Positions 6,397 through 7,115 of a stretch of DNA of 7,115 bases are shown here, piece by piece (position 1 is the stretch's first letter; every line of letters starts with the position of its first letter). Origin of the DNA: Clostridiales bacterium UBA8960 (GTDB lineage Bacteria > Bacillota > Clostridia > Peptostreptococcales > Acidaminobacteraceae); the NCBI GenBank assembly GCA_003482695.1, contig DMYC01000077.1:1-7115 (forward strand). The letters run 5' to 3'. The position numbers and the translations under genes are program-made. The notes beneath the pieces are model-generated. The model made no database searches and had not been told where the DNA came from. It saw only the letters and a program-made list of their open reading frames with translations.

Positions 6397-7115
6397 ATGT
6401 TTGAGAAATTGGAGCGTAAGCATTTATCGCTTTTGGAAGCCTATCTTATAAAGCATAATGATGATGTCATATATTTGATGAAACCTGTGGAACAACTGAC
6501 GGACAACCAATCGCAAGGACACTTTTACGGTTATATTGAGAATGCACAACTGATGGGCATTTTTTATTTTTCAAATAAAAGTGTTTTGTTGCTTCATTGT
6601 ACGCATAAGAAAATTCTCGGCAGCCTTCAGTTGTTGAAAGCAATCAAGCATCACAAACCAAAATTTGTGAAAGGCAATACTGAGATGACAACAGGCATAT
6701 ACAACCTGTTATGTAGAGCCGTCGCCGAAATTTCAGAGTCAAAATCGATTTTAATGGTTTATGATAAGCAAGATGTTGAGATAAGTAAGGTCGAAGGCTA
6801 TAGCCTTATAACAGGAGACAACCAAATCGTTAAAGATCTGCTATCTGACATGAGATTTTTCATTGATGTTGAAAACCATTTTGGAAGACCTGTAAAAGCC
6901 ATTAATGATATCATAAAGGATTTTAAACACTTAATCGTTCAAAAAAACTACTTGCTTGCCGTGATTGGCAACGAAATAGTTGCACAAGGCATGATTGAGG
7001 ACGAGACGTCAAAACTGGGTATTTTGTCGGGCATTTATGTAGCGCCAAAGCATAGAAAGAAGGGCATTGGAAACGTATTGTCCAAAGAGTTGACCCACAT
7101 GTTGACGATTCGAGG
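6397..7115 (+). CDS. GNAT-family N-acetyltransferase, partial (3' end outside window)
   Basis: The reading frame is open from the ATG at 6397 to the window edge: 239 complete codons and no stop. GAGGTG at 6387-6392 precedes the ATG by 4 bases. The recognisable part is at the C-terminal end: YLLAVIGNEIVAQGMI (185-200), then GIYVAPKHRKKGIGNVLSKEL (212-232). This is GNAT motif A, with the acetyl-CoA pyrophosphate-binding pattern R-K-K-G-I-G (220-225) after a beta strand ending in V-A-P. The remaining motif B region lies beyond the window. The first 150 residues or so carry no motif I can name. Their layout (GYIENAQLMGIFYFSN, then KPKFVKGNTEMT) recalls two-domain GNAT proteins in which the first half is a degenerate acetyltransferase fold, but this is inference. 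Substrate unknown. The gene is divergent from the MltG-like gene and has its own promoter. Confidence 0.85.
   Translation, partial: MFEKLERKHLSLLEAYLIKHNDDVIYLMKPVEQLTDNQSQGHFYGYIENAQLMGIFYFSNKSVLLLHCTHKKILGSLQLLKAIKHHKPKFVKGNTEMTTGIYNLLCRAVAEISESKSILMVYDKQDVEISKVEGYSLITGDNQIVKDLLSDMRFFIDVENHFGRPVKAINDIIKDFKHLIVQKNYLLAVIGNEIVAQGMIEDETSKLGILSGIYVAPKHRKKGIGNVLSKELTHMLTIR

Noticed and set aside
1..7115. CRISPR array, tRNA/rRNA genes, prophage, toxin-antitoxin or defence module
   Set aside because: I looked for regularly spaced direct repeats, rRNA or tRNA signatures, integrase/transposase motifs and small paired genes and saw none. The window is essentially housekeeping.

Overview
The window is a stretch of ordinary bacterial chromosome at roughly 40% G+C. 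It looks like a member of the Bacillota (low-GC Gram-positives) or a close relative. The grounds are strong AAGGAG/GGAGG ribosome binding sites, several GTG starts, TAA stops with the standard code, the lon-engB order known from Bacillus and relatives, and a class II fructose-bisphosphate aldolase of the Gram-positive kind. I cannot name a genus. A clostridial origin is plausible but is only inference.

Layout. (1) 1-2286, plus strand: the 3' part of lon (ATP-dependent protease), overlapping by 11 bases with engB (ribosome-assembly GTPase), then 21 bases to a cytoplasmic cyclophilin (ppiB type). This looks like one protein-quality/ribosome-assembly operon. (2) 2287-2546: a 260-base gap with no convincing gene. 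It holds a striking 24-bp inverted repeat enclosing about 70 bases (a MITE-like element or a structured RNA) and the terminator of the gene that follows. (3) 2547-3482, minus strand: class II fructose-bisphosphate aldolase (fba). Its start is moved here to an internal GTG because the first GTG overlaps the Shine-Dalgarno sequence. (4) 3483-3642: a divergent promoter region in which the -10 boxes of the two opposed genes share almost the same bases. (5) 3643-5721, plus strand: an RsmF-type 16S rRNA m5C methyltransferase, followed after 18 bases by an RsuA-type 16S rRNA pseudouridine synthase, a two-gene rRNA-modification operon. (6) 5723-5769: a terminator shared by convergent genes. (7) 5772-6272, minus strand: a small membrane-anchored protein with a Thr/Glu/Pro-rich linker and a C-terminal domain resembling the LysM-like part of MltG (YceG), but with no transglycosylase catalytic domain. 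(8) 6397 to the window end, plus strand: a GNAT-type acetyltransferase cut off by the window edge, with an N-terminal half I do not recognise.

Most genes serve housekeeping roles in translation, rRNA modification, protein quality and glycolysis. I see no defence system, CRISPR array, prophage or toxin module. The points most worth a second look are the inverted-repeat element at 2363-2484, the catalytic-domain-less MltG-like protein, and the unassigned half of the GNAT protein.
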